In this document: one piece after another, positions 50,088 through 63,000 of the stretch
Layout: each line of letters begins with the position of its first letter
Numbering within the stretch: the first letter of the stretch is position 1
DNA from: Scatophagus argus
Taxonomy: Eukaryota > Chordata > Actinopteri > Scatophagidae
Direction of reading: 5' to 3'
Length of the DNA stretch: 64,000 nt
Assembly: GCF_020382885.2 (NCBI RefSeq)
Contig: NC_058512.1
Location: 9,884,802-9,948,801 of the forward strand
Translations under genes and position numbers: made by a program
The notes under the pieces: model-generated
Databases searched by the model: none
What the model was told of the DNA's origin: nothing
The model's input: the letters and a program-made list of their open reading frames with translations, nothing else

Positions 50088-52410
50088 AGCAAGGGTGTGC
50101 CAGTCAGTAAGAGGTGTTGGAGTCTGATAAGAGTGTTGTAAGGAGAGATGAAGATAGTGTGTGTGTGTGTGCGGGGGTGGGGGGGTTGCAGACAGACAGA
50201 CAGATGGCAGCTGACAAATGTTTTCAGGCTAGTGGAGGGCCCAATTAAAAGGTGACTGCTCTGACAGTCTGTTGGGGTGTGTGTGTGTGTGAAAGAGAAG
50301 GGAATGAGTTTGTGCATGTTTGTTGAGTGTCAGAATGACAGTGAATTTAAACATTTTGTGCATACACATTGTTTTGGATGAGTGTTTTATGATTTGTAAT
50401 AAAAAAAAAGGTGCTTTGAAAAAAACACAAATATTCTCTGTGGTCTCACTCTGTTACTTGCAATAACTTAAATCTTGCTGGAATGTATTTTCTCCCATCC
50501 AGTGAATGTGCTTCTTCCTGTTGGTGCATTGCTGAGGGGAGGCGATCTCCCTCCCATTGTGTTTTGCAGGGCTGAAATCAAAGCATATGTCTGCAGGAAA
50601 TGCACGTTCGACTTCTGTTTCCTTCTTCGAGCATGTTTGTTTCTTCTCCTCTTACAATTCGCTCGCACAAACAATCAGTGACTACAAAACTTTGCAAATT
50701 GGATCAACCACAGGACATTTGGCTTTGTTACAGAGATGTTAAAGTCTTCTGAGGGTTAATTACAATGACTTCAGGATTCTTTTTTTCAGTACAAGCATAT
50801 CCCAAAATACATCTAAAAGAGCCACACTTACCTATGTGATAAGATAAGTTTTATTCGTCACACACACAATTATACACATATTAATATGATATTTGAATGT
50901 ACTGTTTTTAACAAACACCACAACAGGTCATTGAGCTTCAAATTGAAATTCAGTGATAAACCATTTTGACTGTAATGAGCTTTTTTCAGGCTATAAGCAG
51001 CAACAGAAGGAGACAGGGAGGGATTGGACTAATCCTTGGTTACCGATTTGTAGTGGGAGTCGACTATTTGTCCCTGTGTAAGACCTGTGATGGAGAATGG
51101 CTTAGTCTAAATCACCTACAATTACAGTTCCCTGAAGTGTGGCTTTTAGGTAAATGTGACAAGCTGAACTGCTCAGCAAAAAGTCATTTGTGTCTTTTAA
51201 TGTCAGACCTGAAACCTAAGTAAGAAATCCAACAGCTGTAGCAACATTCACTCCGTACATGCAAACAAATTCTTTGTGTTAAATACATCTCTGAATTTAA
51301 TCTATTAAATTTACAGTCGAAAAGGGAATTTCCTGAAAACCAGTTGCATTCTACAACTAAAACCAGGACAGAGGTCCAATAGGAAATTAATGGCACACTA
51401 TGGCACGATTCACACACTGGAGAGTCTGCACGACAGCTTGTTTTATTGGTGAAACAGCATACAGAACATTTTTAAATTCCATGCAGCGGCTATTTTTTAC
51501 AAGATGACTTGTCACGTTATCCTCCACCTGTCAGCATCAAAGTCAAAACCCGTGAACGTGTGAAAGATTATCCCGATAGATTATTTTCATGGGTTTTCAA
51601 ATTTTATGAAGCGAACGCGATCGTGTTACGAAGATTTCACGGCATGAACTTAGCTAGACACAAAGTGTTGTGAGAGAAAAGGGGATTCGTGCCCTTTGAT
51701 CCTCTGTAGTCTGAGTGTTTGTCTAAGATGAGTGTTCAGAAATGATTACACAAATGTTTTCATTCCTCTGTAATAACAGAGTGTGAAAATGAAGTGTGTC
51801 TGTGCTGTGACCAGGCTTGCCGTGGGCAGTCCTGAGGGTATAAGCAGTCTTCTTTAACCTTCTCTGAGAAATGACAAACATCTAGAAAAGCTTTCTAAAT
51901 AAAATATTCACAAACATGAGCTGTCATTTAACCTTTCCTTCATCCAAATGCTTAAAAAATAACATTGTCTGTGCTAAGAGTGTGACTGAAACAATATTGT
52001 GTTGTTAATTGCCACATCTGTAAGGGAGCAGCAGTAGTCGTGTCTTTGCATCTGTGTTGTCTGAAAACAAAAACCAAAAGCTTCATAAAATAAAAGCCGA
52101 TAACTAACTCATACCACTAATAGACTCTCATTCAGCACCTGTTACAACTTGTCATTTTTAATCACTTCTAACAACATTAATCTGCTTTACTTTGATCTAA
52201 ATGTTTATATAATACACTGAAAGTCCTCATTATTTCTCCAGAAACCAGTTAAAGGCTCAGTCAACAGTTGTCATGAGAAGTATTTTCTGCCTGAAAAATA
52301 GTCCAAATGAAAATACAAGGATCTGTTGCCAAATAAATAAGGATATTGTTGCTGCAGAAGACACAAAATTGCTTTTAGTATTTTCATATTCTGAAATATT
52401 GATGTTTTTT

Positions 52411-52620
52411 AAGGATTCAAGGAGCTTTATTGTCATTTCACATATGTAGAAACATGAGGTAGAACGAAATTAGTTTCCCTGGTCCCTGTATAAGCCCAAT
52501 AACCTAAATACTAATGCTATAAATATAAAAACAACCAGAATAAAAGATAAAACTAGTGAACAGGGACCAGATGGCAACAATATTTACAGCAGTATTGCAG
52601 AATTGTGCAAATGACTACCC
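52411..52620 (+). repeat. teleost retroposon 3' tail remnant
   Basis: AAGGAGCTTTATTGTCATTT, then CACATATGTAGAAACATGAGGTA, ACGAAATTAGTTTCCCTGG and later AAAACAACCAGAATAAAAGATA. I recognise the GGAGCTTTATTGTCATTTCACATATG start as a frequent teleost tail. No coding part is attached. Confidence 0.6.
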
Positions 52621-55567
52621 ATATTTGACATTTGTTGGTCTTTGCAGATTTTTCCAAAATAAAAATTTCTTTTACTCCACATTTGCCTGGCAGCTTGAGT
52701 CACTTTTCAGATTGAAATACCTCCTGAGATAAACAAACTGTTGGAAAATCACAAAGCTGTAAACAGGGCTCTGAGCTCATGAAAAGAGTATTTTCATTTT
52801 GTGGTATTTTTACTTGAGTAAAGGATCTGAATACTTTCTTTGCCAGTGTAACTGAGGTTAAATTATCTAGAAACATACATTTAACTCGAGACAGAGAGGT
52901 ATGAAACCAGAAATCCATTCTGGTTTTGGAGGTGATCTACAAAAACAACACAACAGAGACTGAAAAAGTCAAACCCAAAACCTTCAGTGTATGCAATGTA
53001 TATCAATAGAAACTAAAGGCAAAGGTAAAAAGACTGAGTTTCTATGGAGGTGCCCACCCTAACTCATTCATTGTCATATCAATGGGCAACAAATAGCCTG
53101 CGCCTTTGTGTTTTTTTAAATCAGGCTTGCAGCCAGAACTACTGTGTGTTGCACTCATGTCCTGCTGTCGTAAATCAGATCCTAATAAACCAGGTCGTGC
53201 AGAAAATAGACAGAGGAAGTGTGCACACATTTCTCCTCCGTCCTAACAATGGAGGCTGAGCAGAACAGCCAGCAGACCGGACCTTGACCCACATCTGTCC
53301 ATAGCGTTGTAGGATGAGATGCTGACCCCTGGAACGTCTTGGAGGACCCTCAGCTTCCTGCAGCCTGGTCCTGCAGAAGTCCTCCTTGCAGCGTCCCATG
53401 GGGATGACAGACCTCACAGACAGGATAGGAGTCAGCACGCCAGGCAGGAAAGGCAAAGGGTGGGCAATGTAGGTGTTCCTGACCGGGGATATCCTGTCTT
53501 TCAGAGACATCTATCTGCTTTTAGGGTCCTCTGTAGAGATGCATGCTCCACCTGAGGTCTTGGAGGTGCTTGCTTGAGACACTCTTCCACATTGGATATG
53601 TGAGGGAACATCTATGAAAGTTTGTGACAAAGAAGAGCTATGAAAAAAATGACATTAAACAAAGATAGTGGCAAACATGTGACTCATCCACCTTAGGTGA
53701 CACATCAAATGTCCCTTTCTTCCTCAGTCTCTGCTCTCACTCCTTCTCTCCTGAGATGTCAGACATTTCAAAGGCGTTCATCGTTAGTAGAGACACGTCG
53801 TTTCCGATAGCAAAAAAGAGCGGAAGTACCCAAGCTCTGGGTGACTCCGGATCTTCGGTTATGTTAGTCTCAGAGAAGATCAACCTTTTTACACAAAGTG
53901 TCCCTTCATTCCCTCTTCTATCATCGCCATTGTGCATCCTTCCCTCCCTCTGCTCTAAATGGATGCCCTGTCATCTGCAGCAGCACCAAGCCAGTTCAGA
54001 GGCTCAGCTGCACTGATTTAAACATTGCAGGTAAAGAAAGCAGGAAACTGAGCAAGAACAAAACCCAGAGAGGCTGTGGGCTACGGTTTTAATTAATTTA
54101 AGTAATCACTGCAGTGACAAATTGTAGCCTTAATCAAAGTGACCGAAGTGATATTTTAAGGTTGAGCAGACTTTGAACACTTGTGTTAATCATGCAAACA
54201 TTTTGCCCATTGTCCTCAGCTACTGCAGTCAGTCAAGTTCTCTATAACAGTCTGCATTCATACACACTGTCAAACCCATAACATCCCATTAATTTAAGTG
54301 ATGCTATTCAAAATTCTTTCAAAAGCTTTTTTTTTAAGCTTTCATCCATGTTAAAAGACATTTTCAGTCATAGCAGCTGTAACAATTGCATCGTCTCATA
54401 AAAGGTAGTCATAAAAGGTTTACATGTTATGAAATAGAAATAGTAGTAAGTGTAGGGAACTACATGGTTCCCTACACTCCCTATGCAGTTTCTCAGAGGG
54501 CTTCAGAATTACTGAGTAGCTTGCAGCTCCATCAGTGTTTTTCAAAGTCAGAGTCACACTCAGCCTATGAGATTTTGAACAGGCAACATTTGCAGGTTTT
54601 GCAAATAATAATAATGATAATGATGATAAATCTCTTAGTGAATTTCTCCTGAAAATGAAATCCTTGCAATCTGCTCTCAGACTGACAAATGCTGGTGGAG
54701 AATTTAAACAAAGGTTCCTTGTGAAAAGACATGTTTCAGTCACCATGGCTCTAACAGTTGATGCAGCATGTTGTGAATTTGTATAACACGATCAGGATAT
54801 AAACAAATAGAGTCTATAGAAGACCATGTATATGCTCTTGTTTCAAAGTAGGATTAAACAGCTCACAGTCGGTGAATTGCTTGCTATAAGGCAAACTGTT
54901 CATCTACTACAATTAAAAAACAAATCTGGGTGACGTTATACACATTTCAGATGAGCCTTGCACATGTCATTGAAAAAAAAAAGCAGTGTAAAGAACTAAA
55001 GTTTAAAATAAATGTAAAAGATTGTATGACTAGTTAACCAGTGTAGACCAACAAAGGAGGAACAAATCTTAACCACAAGATGGCCTCTTGATCTTCCTGA
55101 CAGGTGCATGTTGAAAGGAAGCTGAGGCACAGAACCCCTATGAGAGCAGAGAGTTCTTCAAGTACAGTGCCAAACTCTTCCAGTTTCCTGCCAGTTTTCT
55201 GCCAAGTTACATCTAATGAATAGTGGGGCTTTGTTTTCCAATTTAAAAGAGTGGGGAGAAATAGAAGTTACATTTCAGCTGTAGCTACAGTGCGCTCTTG
55301 AGTCAATAAAAATGGCATGTAACACAGGTTTCCTTAATCGATTAATGAGTGATTTAGAAAGGCAGTCAATACTGACACCTAGTGACTTCACCGGAAGCAT
55401 TCTGTGCCCGGAACTTTGGCTTTGAGCTGTTGCTGGCGTCGGAGTCATTAGGAACAGGGACCGGTTTAGCGGATGTTAAGGCCTTTAGAAGCTAATGTCA
55501 TGCACCGATAAAAACAACCACACTTTAAGCTCGTTAGCCTCTCAACCTGGACTGTTTTTTAGTTCGC

Positions 55568-57531
55568 ATGGTGTCCCACAAACAGAAGCGGGTGTGGAGG
55601 TACGTGGAGGAGGGCAGTTTGCTGAAGCTGAAGTCGTATCTGCGGAAGCACCGGGACCTGAATGTGAACTTCTCCCAGGGCAAGAGGGAGAGGAGTCCGC
55701 TGCACCTCGCTTGCTACCAGGGAGACGACGCTGTGCTGCGGCTGCTGCTCAAACACGGAGCCGACGTTCTCCAGAAGGACCGTAAAGGAGACACGGCGTT
55801 ACACACCGCAGTCAACCGGGCTCTTAAAGGCGGTAAAACAGGTGAAGAGTCTGTGGAAGTAAGCTGTTGTTGAATTATAAATCGCCATTTTTTAAAATTT
55901 TGGCTTTTATTTTTGTTTTTCCTTCAGCCTATGATGACTTGGTTGTCCCTCTCAAAAAGAGCTGTCCAGAGGCTATGAATGTTCCCAACAGTGCTGGAGT
56001 CACACCTGAAGACCTGCTGAACTGGATGAAACATTCAAAGGTAACATAGACATAAGATGGGAATCTCTGTTATGGTTTTGCTGTATTTCTTTTTTTTTTT
56101 TTTTGTTTTCTTTGTCGGTTTTGTGATCTTATCGAGTAGTCACTGAGTCATTAAAATGTCAGGAAACTTTTGAAACTGCCTGTCACTTTTGCACGTTTTC
56201 CTGACCAAAATCCCAGAACGCAGAGATATTATATATTTTTATTCTGCTCTTTTCTGACCGTTTACAAACAAAATGATTAATAGAGCAATCAAGATGAATT
56301 GATAATGAAAATACTTATGTGTGAGAAGAAATGAGAAGCTTTATGTTTCAGCTCAAAGCCAAAGAAATGTATTCCGTGAGTATTTAGACAGAAATGTTTT
56401 AGAGCTGTGAATAAACAGAAACAGAAAAAACTATGATGTTCAGAGGTCTGTTCTGAGATACTGCTCTTATGACACCGAAAGACAGATCAATGTAAAAACA
56501 TGTGTCTGTAAAACATCAGATATCGGAAAGTCTATTGGGGAAAAACATCTTTGAAAATCCCTAGATGCATTGTGAAGTGTACAACCCTGACTCCAAAAAC
56601 AAGTTGGGGATGCAGTATAAGATGTAAATAATGTGGTAGTATGTGATTTGTAAAAATAAACCACCTAAAAGGTCATATGGTTCTTTGGCATTGATGTGTT
56701 AGCGTCGGATCATATATGTGTGCAATTTTGTAATGTTCTTCACAGACTGCAGAAAACATGAGCCGTCCATCTGAAGTGGATGCTGAGAAGGAGTGGCTGG
56801 AGAAGGTGTTTGACGAATGCGAGGACGAATTCTATGAAACCTTTGGAGTGTATGATGGTAAATTTAAACTCATTCTTTAATGCTGACCTTTATTTAGACT
56901 TTCTTCACTTGATAATAAACCCGGCTGTATTTGCTTGACAGATGATGATTTTCTTCCTGTTGATGACGACGAGGAGGATTTTGGAGACTGGGCTGATCGT
57001 ATCAGAAAAGAGTATTTTGATAAGAAGCATGCTGAGGCTCAGAGACTGGCGGCGTCGTCTTCTGGATGGAAAAGACGGAAAAGCAAACAAGAGAGAGAGC
57101 AGGACGAGCGAAGGAACAAGGAGCTGCATGAGAGGCTGCAACGAGAACATGAAGAGTATCTGGCTCGAGCAGCACGTAAAGAAGAAGAGACTCGGCAGGG
57201 GAGGAAGCGCAGGTATGAGGAGGGGTGTGCAGCTACTTTCCATGCTAGCTCTTCAGCTGGCAGCTCAAAGCTGAGCTACAGCGACATCCCCTGGCCAGCT
57301 CCACGAGGTACAGTGCAGGAGATGGTGGAGGTGATGCTGCACGGCGTGGACCGAAAGGACCTGCCGGTGTTTCGCAAAATGCTCCGGAAGCAGCAAGCGC
57401 TGTGGCATCCTGATAAATTTGCTCAGCGATGTGAAGCTCGGTTAGAGGAGAAGGACAAGCAACGGATCCTGGACACGGTCACATCTCTGTCGCAGGAGCT
57501 CAACAGACTGGCCCAGAGTCTGAGGACTTAA
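55568..57531 (+). CDS. nfkbil1: NFKBIL1 (IkappaB-like), 362 aa
   Basis: NFKBIL1 is a nuclear ankyrin-repeat protein linked to NF-kappaB control and to mRNA processing; in mammals it lies in the MHC class III region. Exons: 55568-55841, 55928-56040, 56746-56857, 56942-57531. Phases agree and the total is 1089 bases. The N-terminus is basic (MVSHKQKRVWRYVEEG). Ankyrin repeats follow at about residues 37-130, including SPLHLACYQGDDAVLRLLLK and KGDTALHTAV. Then come an acidic linker (DDDEEDFGDW), a long charged, probably coiled-coil region (about 190-260, KQEREQDERRNKELHERL) and a DnaJ-like end with LWHPDKF, which corresponds to HPDRF in the human protein. The ATG at 55568 is the first in frame after the upstream TTTTTTAG. 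Downstream AATAAA is at 57908-57913. The neighbour is atp6v0a2, not the TNF genes that flank it in mammals. Confidence 0.95.
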
Positions 57532-57913
57532 GAATTATCAAATAATATCATACAATATGTGCTTTTCTGGAAATATGTGTTTGCAAAAACTGTAGACAAG
57601 ACCACTTGTAGTCATTTTATTAACTGTTTCAGTACTCAGATCCTCATCAGATGAAATTCATACAGACAAACAGCACCCAGGCAAACAAAAACACAAATCC
57701 GTGGGCACCAGCAGCACCGCTCTGCATGCATTCAAATGAAGGCAAATAGACTCATCTGCATGTAAACAAAGCATACTTAGCTCTGCTTTAAAACTGTAAT
57801 TCATACTTTTACAGGTAATTGAGTAACATAAACATTCATATTGCCTGAAAGGCAATATCACAGCATCACACCGACTGAGATGGTGTTAATTTAAACCTTG
57901 TCTCATTAATAAA
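57532..57913 (+). other. nfkbil1: 3' UTR of nfkbil1
   Basis: About 380 bases to AATAAA (57908-57913). A 67-codon - strand open frame at 57658-57861 has no supporting signal. Confidence 0.5.
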
Positions 57914-58140
57914 AGTGATTACAATCAAGTGATCAACAGTGTGAGGGACACAGCTGTCCATAAAGTGTCCAGAGTATAAGAAGTGTGTAGAGAATTGTAC
58001 CAGGAGGGCTCCTCAGGTATGTGCTACACCTGCATCATTATCTTTTTTTTTTTTTTTCCTGAAAGATTTTTTAAGATTGTGGAGTGTTTGTAGGGTTAGT
58101 TATTTGTGAGGGTCTGTCCTCAGTGTAAATTTTTTAACCT

Positions 58141-58310
58141 TTATTCATGCAGGGAAACAGTTTTGGGAACGCCCTGTTCTCATTCACACATCTGGAGTTC
58201 AATCCCAGTCTGATCAGTGCAGGGTTGCTTGCTCAAAGGCACACCAATGACAGCAGTGCACAGATCTGGCCTGCCAGTCAGGGGATCGAACCAACAACCC
58301 CTTTTGGTTT
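58141..58310 (-). repeat. tRNA-related SINE-like remnant
   Basis: On the - strand GGTTCGATCCCC (58269-58280 region) is a perfect RNA polymerase III B-box. The + strand has GAGTTCAATCCCAG, about 80 bases away, of the same kind. GTTGCTTGCTCAAAGGCAC between them resembles the body of common fish repeats. There is no cloverleaf, so this is not a tRNA gene. Confidence 0.4.
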
Positions 58311-60028
58311 GTGTGTGTGTGTTGGGGGGGCGCATCTCCCAAAACAAAGTATTGTATTATGAATATGTGCCGCTGAGCTCTGTTTCATCTGACTGACACT
58401 TTCTTGAAATGTGTGTTTGCATTTGCAGGATTAAAACCTCATTGCTGCTCCCCACAGTGTGGACTGGGTGCTGGACTGATCACTAAGCATACTCATGCTT
58501 CTGTTAAATGCTTGATTTTAAAAAACAGTACAAGTAAGAACATCCAGATTTCCGTAAGCCCGAGTAACATTTGTGTTGAGTCATGCTGTGTTGGGCCTAA
58601 CGGTATCTTTACTCATAAAGCAGAACTGCCTGTAGTCCTCTAAAAGATTCTCGTACCTCCGCGGGTCTCTTAAAAGACACGGTAAATGTGACAAAAATGA
58701 TTTAACAGTACTAAAATGAACATATGATCCTAAAATATTCTAAAATGAAGGATTTCACACAAAGAAGAGCAGATGGTCGGCCCGCTTTCAGTGATGGAAC
58801 AGAATAAGAATATGCGGTGGTTGCCAGGTTTGAGCTAACCCCCCTTTTAAAAACTTGCCATTTTGAAGCGTAATTTAAAACGAGACAAAGGAATCAACTT
58901 AATTGTTTGCCGAAATGTAAATTATGACCCGAAAAAGCAAAACGTGGATAACTAACATTTGTTTCCTCCCGTAAGGGATGAGATGGGAAATGATGACAGT
59001 CTGTCAGGTGGTGAGTTTTTTACTAAAAATATGTCACAAAGCAACAGCATTGTATATATTTCAAATAATCGCAAAGGTTTCAGTGGTTAATATGGACTGT
59101 CTTTAAATAACTGTTTATTTCGGAATAAGAAAGTTCTTCGTTTTTATTTTTATTCATTTTTATATTGTCGATATTTCATGTTCTCTTCTCATAAAGCCCT
59201 TTGTTTGAGCTTCAAAAACATTTATACGCTTCTTCCTGTTACAGAAATGTAGCCTAGAGAACATCAAATACGAGATCGTAAGATACTTTCCAACTTAATG
59301 TCCAGATAAGATGTAGACCCGGTTTGTTCTTATGCTGTTAACTTCCAAATCCAGCTTCATAACCTACTTGAACACATATCCTCTTCTAAATCGAGAAAAC
59401 GCGATTATTTCACAGGATGTGACAATATCTGGCAACCCGGAGACGCAATCTGTGTCAATTGCCGGGCGACGTAGTGCGAATAAAGGCCGTAGTCTATTTG
59501 TGAGTGTGGCTCATATTGACGCGTGAGGTTGCCTTTAGCCCCATTTGTCTCCATGGCGGGTTGATGATTTATCTTTTAGTTTGTCCGTTGCTCGTTTCGG
59601 TGTCGCCGGCGTCGCGTCGTGTCCGTGTTTTTGCGCCGTAATGACAGGTGTTCAAGGTAAAGCGCCTACAGGATGACGCCTTTCTCTCTTGTCGCTCGAT
59701 GCAAAAGGTGCATGAGGGAGGCTTCGGTCTTTGTTTTCATATTGTTTATTCAGTAGACGTCGGACGGTTTAGACAGGAGAGAAACCGGCGCGACATCCAC
59801 ACTCAGAATGAGAAAAAGCATCCCTTTTGAAAACCGTCATCATTAATGGACAATAATTAATCCTCGGGGGACGTTAATTGGTTAAGGGGTTTAAAGCCGC
59901 GCACCGACTGACTTAAATTTGTGATGCCCTATTTTCGCTTGTAGTAAACGGCTCGTTGTGCAGGTTCAGTAGGCTACAGGCAGATTATCGAGCGGCAGAG
60001 GAGGAGGAGGTCTGTGTGGCAGATAAAG
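58311..60028. promoter_or_regulatory. spacer and CG-rich 5' region of atp6v0a2
   Basis: The first part is AT-rich without genes. Between about 59540 and 59640 CG dinucleotides are dense (GTCGCCGGCGTCGCGTCGTG). An ATG at 59641 (ATGACAGGTGTTCAAG/GTAAAG) ends in a good donor, so it may be a non-coding or alternative first exon. The start used for atp6v0a2 is at 60029. Confidence 0.45.
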
Positions 60029-63000
60029 ATGGTGTTTCGGAGTGAAGAGATGTGCTTGGCGCAATTGTTTCTGCAGTCCGGCTCTGAATATGACTGCATT
60101 AGTGAGCTCGGAGAGCTGGGGCTGGTCGAGTTTCGAGATGTAAGTAGATAGGGTGATGATGATGCACGTCATTTTTACCACCACCTCAAAAGTCATTGTT
60201 CTAATTTCTATGTATTATCATTGTTTCTAAACACAGAATAAATTGATTCTACCTTACCATACATCCATCTGTTCATGCATCTACATATGCAACAGTCATG
60301 ATATTTCAAGCTGTTCTTGACTCTTGATTACACAAATTACTTGACTTGGGGTGATGAGGATGTAGATTTTAACAGTATTGTAATGAATGTTCTAGCCAGT
60401 TTAAAACTCTGTAAAGATGCCCCGGTGAGCCTTGTGACTGCACATGCTCTGACTGATGCAGTAACCTGCAGCCAGCTGACCTGCGATGCTCCTCTGGTTT
60501 CAGCTCAACCCAAGTGTCAGCTCATTCCAGCGACGCTTCGTCAGCGAAATCAAGAGGTGTGAGGAGATGGAGAGAATTCTGGGTAAGAGAGCACGCCGGG
60601 ATGGTTCATCATGTGCACACACCTGGACAAATGAATCACCACGGCAGTGAGCAAACTCACAGCTGTTTTGTACTAATGGTTTCTTGGAGTTTTAGATTTT
60701 GCAGTTTGTTCTGACACCCGAGCAGCAATTACCATGAAACAAATCATCAGCTTTTTTTTTTTTGTGGACAGGGTACCTTCTGAGGGAGATTCAAAAGGCT
60801 AACATAGCCGTTCCAGAGGAGAATGAGAGTCCACTTGCTCCCCCTCCCAGACAAGTCCTTGAGATCATGGTAAGACAGTTTATTGCAAAAGTCCCCAATT
60901 TATACGCTCTTCTTTGTATTTAATCAAGTATGTTTACATGTACATTAGTGTCCTGCTTCTGATCACATTTGGACAAACCATTTACTTCATTCTTTTTGCC
61001 TCCTGATAGTATCATGTGGATATACTGTATCATCTTGTTTAGGCTCTTTAGTATATATTCTAGATTTTGGATGTCTTCTAGAAAATATTAATTAAATAAA
61101 TATTTTGGTTCAAATGAACCCGGTTGAGTTTTTGTCTGCCTGGACTCCGCTAGACTGAGATCACCATGTAATCATCAGTAATGGAAGATGAGCGAGACAT
61201 TAAAATTGATCCTCTGCTGCTTTCACTTTCGTTTCAGCCTGTAGCCCATCATTACATCATTACATCATCATATTTTGGTTGTTTTCCTGACTCACTGCTA
61301 CATAACCACGGTTGCTCACATGGTGGAGAATGATTAGAACCCTGGATGAGTTGTTTGAATGCCACGGTATACCGGTTAGGATTATTCAGGCTACTCAGTC
61401 ACTCAGGTGTCTGTATATTACATGATATGTTTTACCTTTTGTTGTCTGGATACTGTAATAATACTTCATTAGATCATGTCTGTGGAGATTCTCAGTCATC
61501 CAGGTCATATTCACTCAAAGAGTTAAAGCAAGGCGTCTGGACTTGTGAAGATTGACTTGAAGACATTTCACTGCTAATCCAAGCAGCTTCTGCAGAACTG
61601 ATGAAGCTGTCAGTCTTCACAAGTCGATCTTCACAAGTCCAGACACTTCATTAGGTCAATAATGTATCTCTATGGAAAGTTTACAAAATAATGCAAACAC
61701 ATAATAAAAATAACGTTGCAAATGCTGCAACAAAGATGGGTCATATAAGTTACGTGCTAATTAGCAGCTTTTGTCATCTCTTTACATTTTTACATGTAAT
61801 TAAAAAATGACAGATGTTGCAAATTTAGACGGGTTTATCTAGCTACAGTGATAATAACTGATTTTTTTAAATTGTGGAGTGGCGACCATACTTGGTCACG
61901 TTCGGTTCTGATTCTCGGCTTCCTGAGTTACCTAAACAAGTCACCTCTAAGCTGGTGTTGGATGTGCGCTGATGTTCAGGAGCAGCTTCAGAGGCTGGAG
62001 ATGGAGCTCAGCGAGGTGGCCCGAAACAAGGAGAAGCTGCGGAGGAACCTCCTGGAGCTCACCGAGTACACACACATGCTGAAGATCACGCGGACCTTCA
62101 TACACAGCCGCTCCAGAGTGAGTGTGTTTCTATTCAGCCGCCCGTTTCTCTCTCTCTCTCTCTCCCTCTTTCTCTCTCTCACACACACACACACACACAG
62201 ACACACGCACTGACTGTTTCTCATATTCAGCCCCCCCCCCCCCCCCCCCCACAGTCCCTCTCTGTTTTGCATCTCAGGTGAGATACTTGCCCTCACCTCG
62301 CCAGCAGCTTCTTGTTTTCTTGTCACTGACGTGTCTTGTTTCCCCTGGTGACAGAGGTGGAACTAGTGTCGACTTTAATTAACGACATGGCTGTAGTGCA
62401 GCCGTTATGAGCAGCACCTGACTCATCTAGGCTGTCGTGTTAGAAAAAAAGAAACAGCAAATAAGACGACACAGGAAAGAGCGGCGATAAGAAGATGTCA
62501 GACAGGCATTTGTGAGACTCAACATCACAGTCCGTCAGCTTTGTGTTGAAACATATGAGGAGCAGTTAAATGTGGTAAGCTGTCATGAATGAAACATGCT
62601 CCTTCTCATAATTAGCATGAGGCTCTTGGTCCCCAGTATGAAGAATTTCCCACTATGGAGACGGACTCGGTGACAGGATGCACCGGCATGCAAAGGCTTG
62701 GAGCCAAGCTGGGGTGAGCTGCAATATGTGTCACGCAAATCCACACAACAGGACGCTATAAAACCATTAGGAACTGAACCCTAAACCTGATCTGAGCTCT
62801 TCTGGCTGTAGGTTTGTGTCAGGTCTCATCCAGCGGGTGAAGGTGGAGGCCTTTGAGCGCATGCTGTGGAGAGTGTGTAAGGGCTACACCATCCTCAGCT
62901 ACGCAGAAGTGGATGAGAACCTCGCTGATCTCGACACTGTGAGTTCGATAAGGCACCTCTTGATGGACGGATAGAAATATCTGAATAAAAAAAGGCTATG

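Larger units (their letters stand above)
49830..55567. other. spacer between aplnr2 and nfkbil1
   Basis: Mostly AT-rich with GT microsatellites (50066-50087, about 50156-50172, 50276-50291), a short GATAAG...TTTTATTCGTCACACAC tail (50838-50880) and a longer retroposon-type tail (52411-52620). A GC-richer open segment on the - strand at 53175-53510 is unexplained (see findings). No gene is called. Confidence 0.55.

Noticed and set aside
58141-58310. Possible tRNA gene because of a perfect B-box (GGTTCGATCCCC on the - strand).
   Set aside because: No acceptor stem, no A-box at the right distance and no cloverleaf; the flanking sequence looks like a dispersed fish repeat.
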